Positions 5,708 through 7,042 of a stretch of DNA of 7,042 nt are shown here, piece by piece. Within the stretch, counting starts at the first letter, position 1, and the number at the start of each line of letters is the position of its first letter. A program made the position numbers and the translations under genes. Under the pieces are notes generated by a model. The model did no database searches. It saw only the letters and a program-made list of their open reading frames with translations, and was not told where the DNA came from. This DNA comes from Magnetovibrio sp. (GTDB lineage: Bacteria > Pseudomonadota > Alphaproteobacteria > Rhodospirillales > Magnetovibrionaceae), in the NCBI GenBank assembly GCA_016763255.1, contig JAESUA010000078.1, positions 1 to 7,042 on the forward strand. The letters are read 5' to 3'.

Positions 5708-5835
5708 TGGTGTTCACCATGGTCAGTGAAATAACCCTATTAAGTCCGAAGGTGAAGGCCTTGCGACACATCAATAGCTTCACGGACGGACTCTTAAGCT
5801 TGCGGGCCGCAGGGCAGGAGGGTAGGTTCGCCAGC

Positions 5836-7023
5836 ATGGAAAACCTTGTATCATTCGCCTGTATTCCCGAACAAAGTCGGGGCCGATTGCATGACGAACC
5901 GGAAAGCGCGACCCGCAGCTGTTACCAGCGTGATCGCGACCGTATTATTCATGCCGCGGCGTTTCGCCGTCTGCAGTACAAAACCCAAGTTTTTGTGAAC
6001 CATGAGGGTGATTTTTTTCGCACCCGCCAGACCCATTCCTTGGAAGTCTCGCAGATTGCGCGCTCCATCGCTCAAAACTTGCACCTCAATCAGTACTTGG
6101 CCGAAACCCTGGCGCTGGCCCACGACATGGGCCACACCCCATTTGGTCATGCCGGTGAGTTTGCCCTGGAAGATTTGATGGCCCCTTTCGGTGGCTTTGA
6201 TCACAATGCCCAGTCGTTGCGTGTGGTGACCAAGCTGGAACAACGCTACGCCGATTTTGATGGCCTTAACCTGACGTGGGAGACCTTGGAAGGGATTGTG
6301 AAACACAATGGCCCGCTGGTCGGCTTTGATGGGGCCGAGCCGCTGCCCTGGGCTACAGTGGAGTACGCCAAAGAACACGACCTGCAACTGGACAGTTATG
6401 CGTCCGCCGAAGCACAAATCGCGGCGGTGTCTGACGATGTCGCCTACAACAACCACGATATCGATGACGGCTTGCGTGCGGGGCTGTTTACCATCGACGA
6501 TATTCGCCAAGTTGATTTTATCGGTGAGACCTTTGCCGCGGTGGAAAAACGCTACCCGGATCTCGATTTTTCGCGCACCGTGCACGAAGCCGTGCGCCGC
6601 ACCATCGGTATGATGGTTGAAGACATCTTGAAAGAGTCCCGTATACGGTTGGCGGATGCTCAGCCAAAATCGGTTGATGACGTGCGCACCTTCGGTGAAC
6701 CCTTGATCGGGTTTTCAGATGAAATGGCAAAAAATGATCGTGAACTGAAAGAGTTCTTGTTCCCGAACATGTACCGGCATTACAAGCTCAATCGCATGAC
6801 GTCTAAAGCTCGGCGAGTGGTCCGGGACTTGTTTGAACTGTTTCTCAATGAGCCGGGCACCATGCCCACCGAATGGCAGGTGGGCACCGCCGGTCCGGGG
6901 CACGAACTGACGGCCCGTGTGGTCGCCGATTACATTGCGGGCATGACCGATCGTCACGCCTTGGACGAACACCGCCGTCTGTTTGATTTGCAGGCACGCA
7001 CCAGCGAATTTACACTCGGATAA
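5836..7023 (+). CDS. dgt: dGTPase-like deoxynucleoside triphosphate triphosphohydrolase
   Basis: A 395-residue HD-superfamily enzyme that cleaves dNTPs (classically dGTP) to deoxynucleoside and tripolyphosphate, adjusting the nucleotide pool; cytosolic, metal-dependent. Family landmarks: SRGRLHDEP and RDRDRIIHAAAFRRLQYKTQVF near the N-terminus, HD-domain metal ligands His67 (RTRQTHSLEV) and His96-Asp97 (LALAHDMGHTPFGHAGE), GGFDHNAQSLRVVTKLE, LTWETLEGIVKHNGPL, and the later aspartate in SDDVAYNNHDIDDG (Asp200/201). It resembles the shorter type-2 dGTPase-like group of alphaproteobacteria, not the longer E. coli Dgt. Start: ATG 5836 gives the usual N-terminus; upstream AGGAGG (5816-5821) is 14 bases away and TAGGT (5823-5827) eight, so the ribosome site is not ideal. 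The frame stays open back to ATG 5668, but those 56 residues look unlike the family and that ATG overlaps the -10 box. True substrate range cannot be read from sequence. Confidence 0.93.
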   Translation: MENLVSFACIPEQSRGRLHDEPESATRSCYQRDRDRIIHAAAFRRLQYKTQVFVNHEGDFFRTRQTHSLEVSQIARSIAQNLHLNQYLAETLALAHDMGHTPFGHAGEFALEDLMAPFGGFDHNAQSLRVVTKLEQRYADFDGLNLTWETLEGIVKHNGPLVGFDGAEPLPWATVEYAKEHDLQLDSYASAEAQIAAVSDDVAYNNHDIDDGLRAGLFTIDDIRQVDFIGETFAAVEKRYPDLDFSRTVHEAVRRTIGMMVEDILKESRIRLADAQPKSVDDVRTFGEPLIGFSDEMAKNDRELKEFLFPNMYRHYKLNRMTSKARRVVRDLFELFLNEPGTMPTEWQVGTAGPGHELTARVVADYIAGMTDRHALDEHRRLFDLQARTSEFTLG

Positions 7024-7034
7024 AAACTGGGATA

Positions 7035-7042
7035 ATGAACTA
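7035..7042 (+). other. Possible start of the next gene, perhaps argS
   Basis: An ATG at 7035 follows the dgt stop by 11 bases and begins Met-Asn before the window ends. In many alphaproteobacteria arginyl-tRNA synthetase (argS) follows dgt, and its N-terminus often begins MN. The upstream GGGA is only a weak ribosome site. Two codons cannot identify a gene, so this rests on remembered gene order. Confidence 0.25.

Noticed and set aside
5851..6585. A 244-codon open frame on the minus strand
   Set aside because: It lies entirely opposite the conserved dgt coding sequence, has no recognisable motif or promoter, and is explained by the codon bias of the real gene.
1..7042. Defence system, mobile element, prophage or CRISPR
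   Set aside because: No transposase, integrase, toxin, nuclease-helicase cluster or regularly spaced repeats were found; the only nuclease and HD-phosphohydrolase genes match the housekeeping xth and dgt families.

Overview
The window reads as chromosomal DNA of an alphaproteobacterium, probably of the Rhodospirillales type. The clues are moderately GC-rich coding sequence, an alphaproteobacterial-style type-2 dGTPase, an ErpA-like A-type carrier, and the xth / erpA / dgt cluster (usually followed by argS), which I recall as common in that class. No genus can be named from the sequence alone. No rRNA, tRNA, CRISPR array, insertion sequence or phage gene was seen.

Layout from left to right. 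(1) The window opens inside ilvD (+ strand, about 28 codons missing), which encodes the Fe-S dihydroxy-acid dehydratase of branched-chain amino acid synthesis. (2) About 480 bp follow without a convincing gene (1772-2251). This stretch is visibly AT-richer than its surroundings and holds several short perfect or near-perfect hairpins and three copies of a TGAGTGT word. (3) Next is a two-domain protein, an N-terminal bacteriohemerythrin with all seven di-iron ligands joined to a C-terminal CheY-like receiver (+ strand). (4) xth (exonuclease III family, - strand) is convergent to it, with zero bases between the two stop codons. (5) A long symmetric terminator hairpin separates xth from erpA (- strand), and a 12-bp tandem repeat duplicates the erpA stop codon in frame. 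(6) A membrane-anchored GGDEF diguanylate cyclase (- strand) follows. (7) A divergent control region contains a palindromic -10 box and two further inverted repeats. (8) dgt (+ strand, HD-domain dNTP triphosphohydrolase) closes the window, and the last eight bases may be the start of the next gene, plausibly argS.

How the genes fit together. ilvD, xth, erpA and dgt are housekeeping genes for amino acid synthesis, DNA repair, Fe-S maturation and nucleotide-pool control. IlvD and ErpA both concern Fe-S clusters, but their proximity may be chance. Two signalling genes, the hemerythrin-receiver protein and the diguanylate cyclase, are interspersed among them. The first is a plausible oxygen- or redox-responsive phosphorelay component and the second makes c-di-GMP. 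Nothing in the sequence proves that they act together. I found no clear multi-gene novel system. The most unusual items are the hemerythrin-receiver fusion, the hairpin-rich intergenic region in front of it, and the symmetric promoter region shared by the cyclase gene and dgt.
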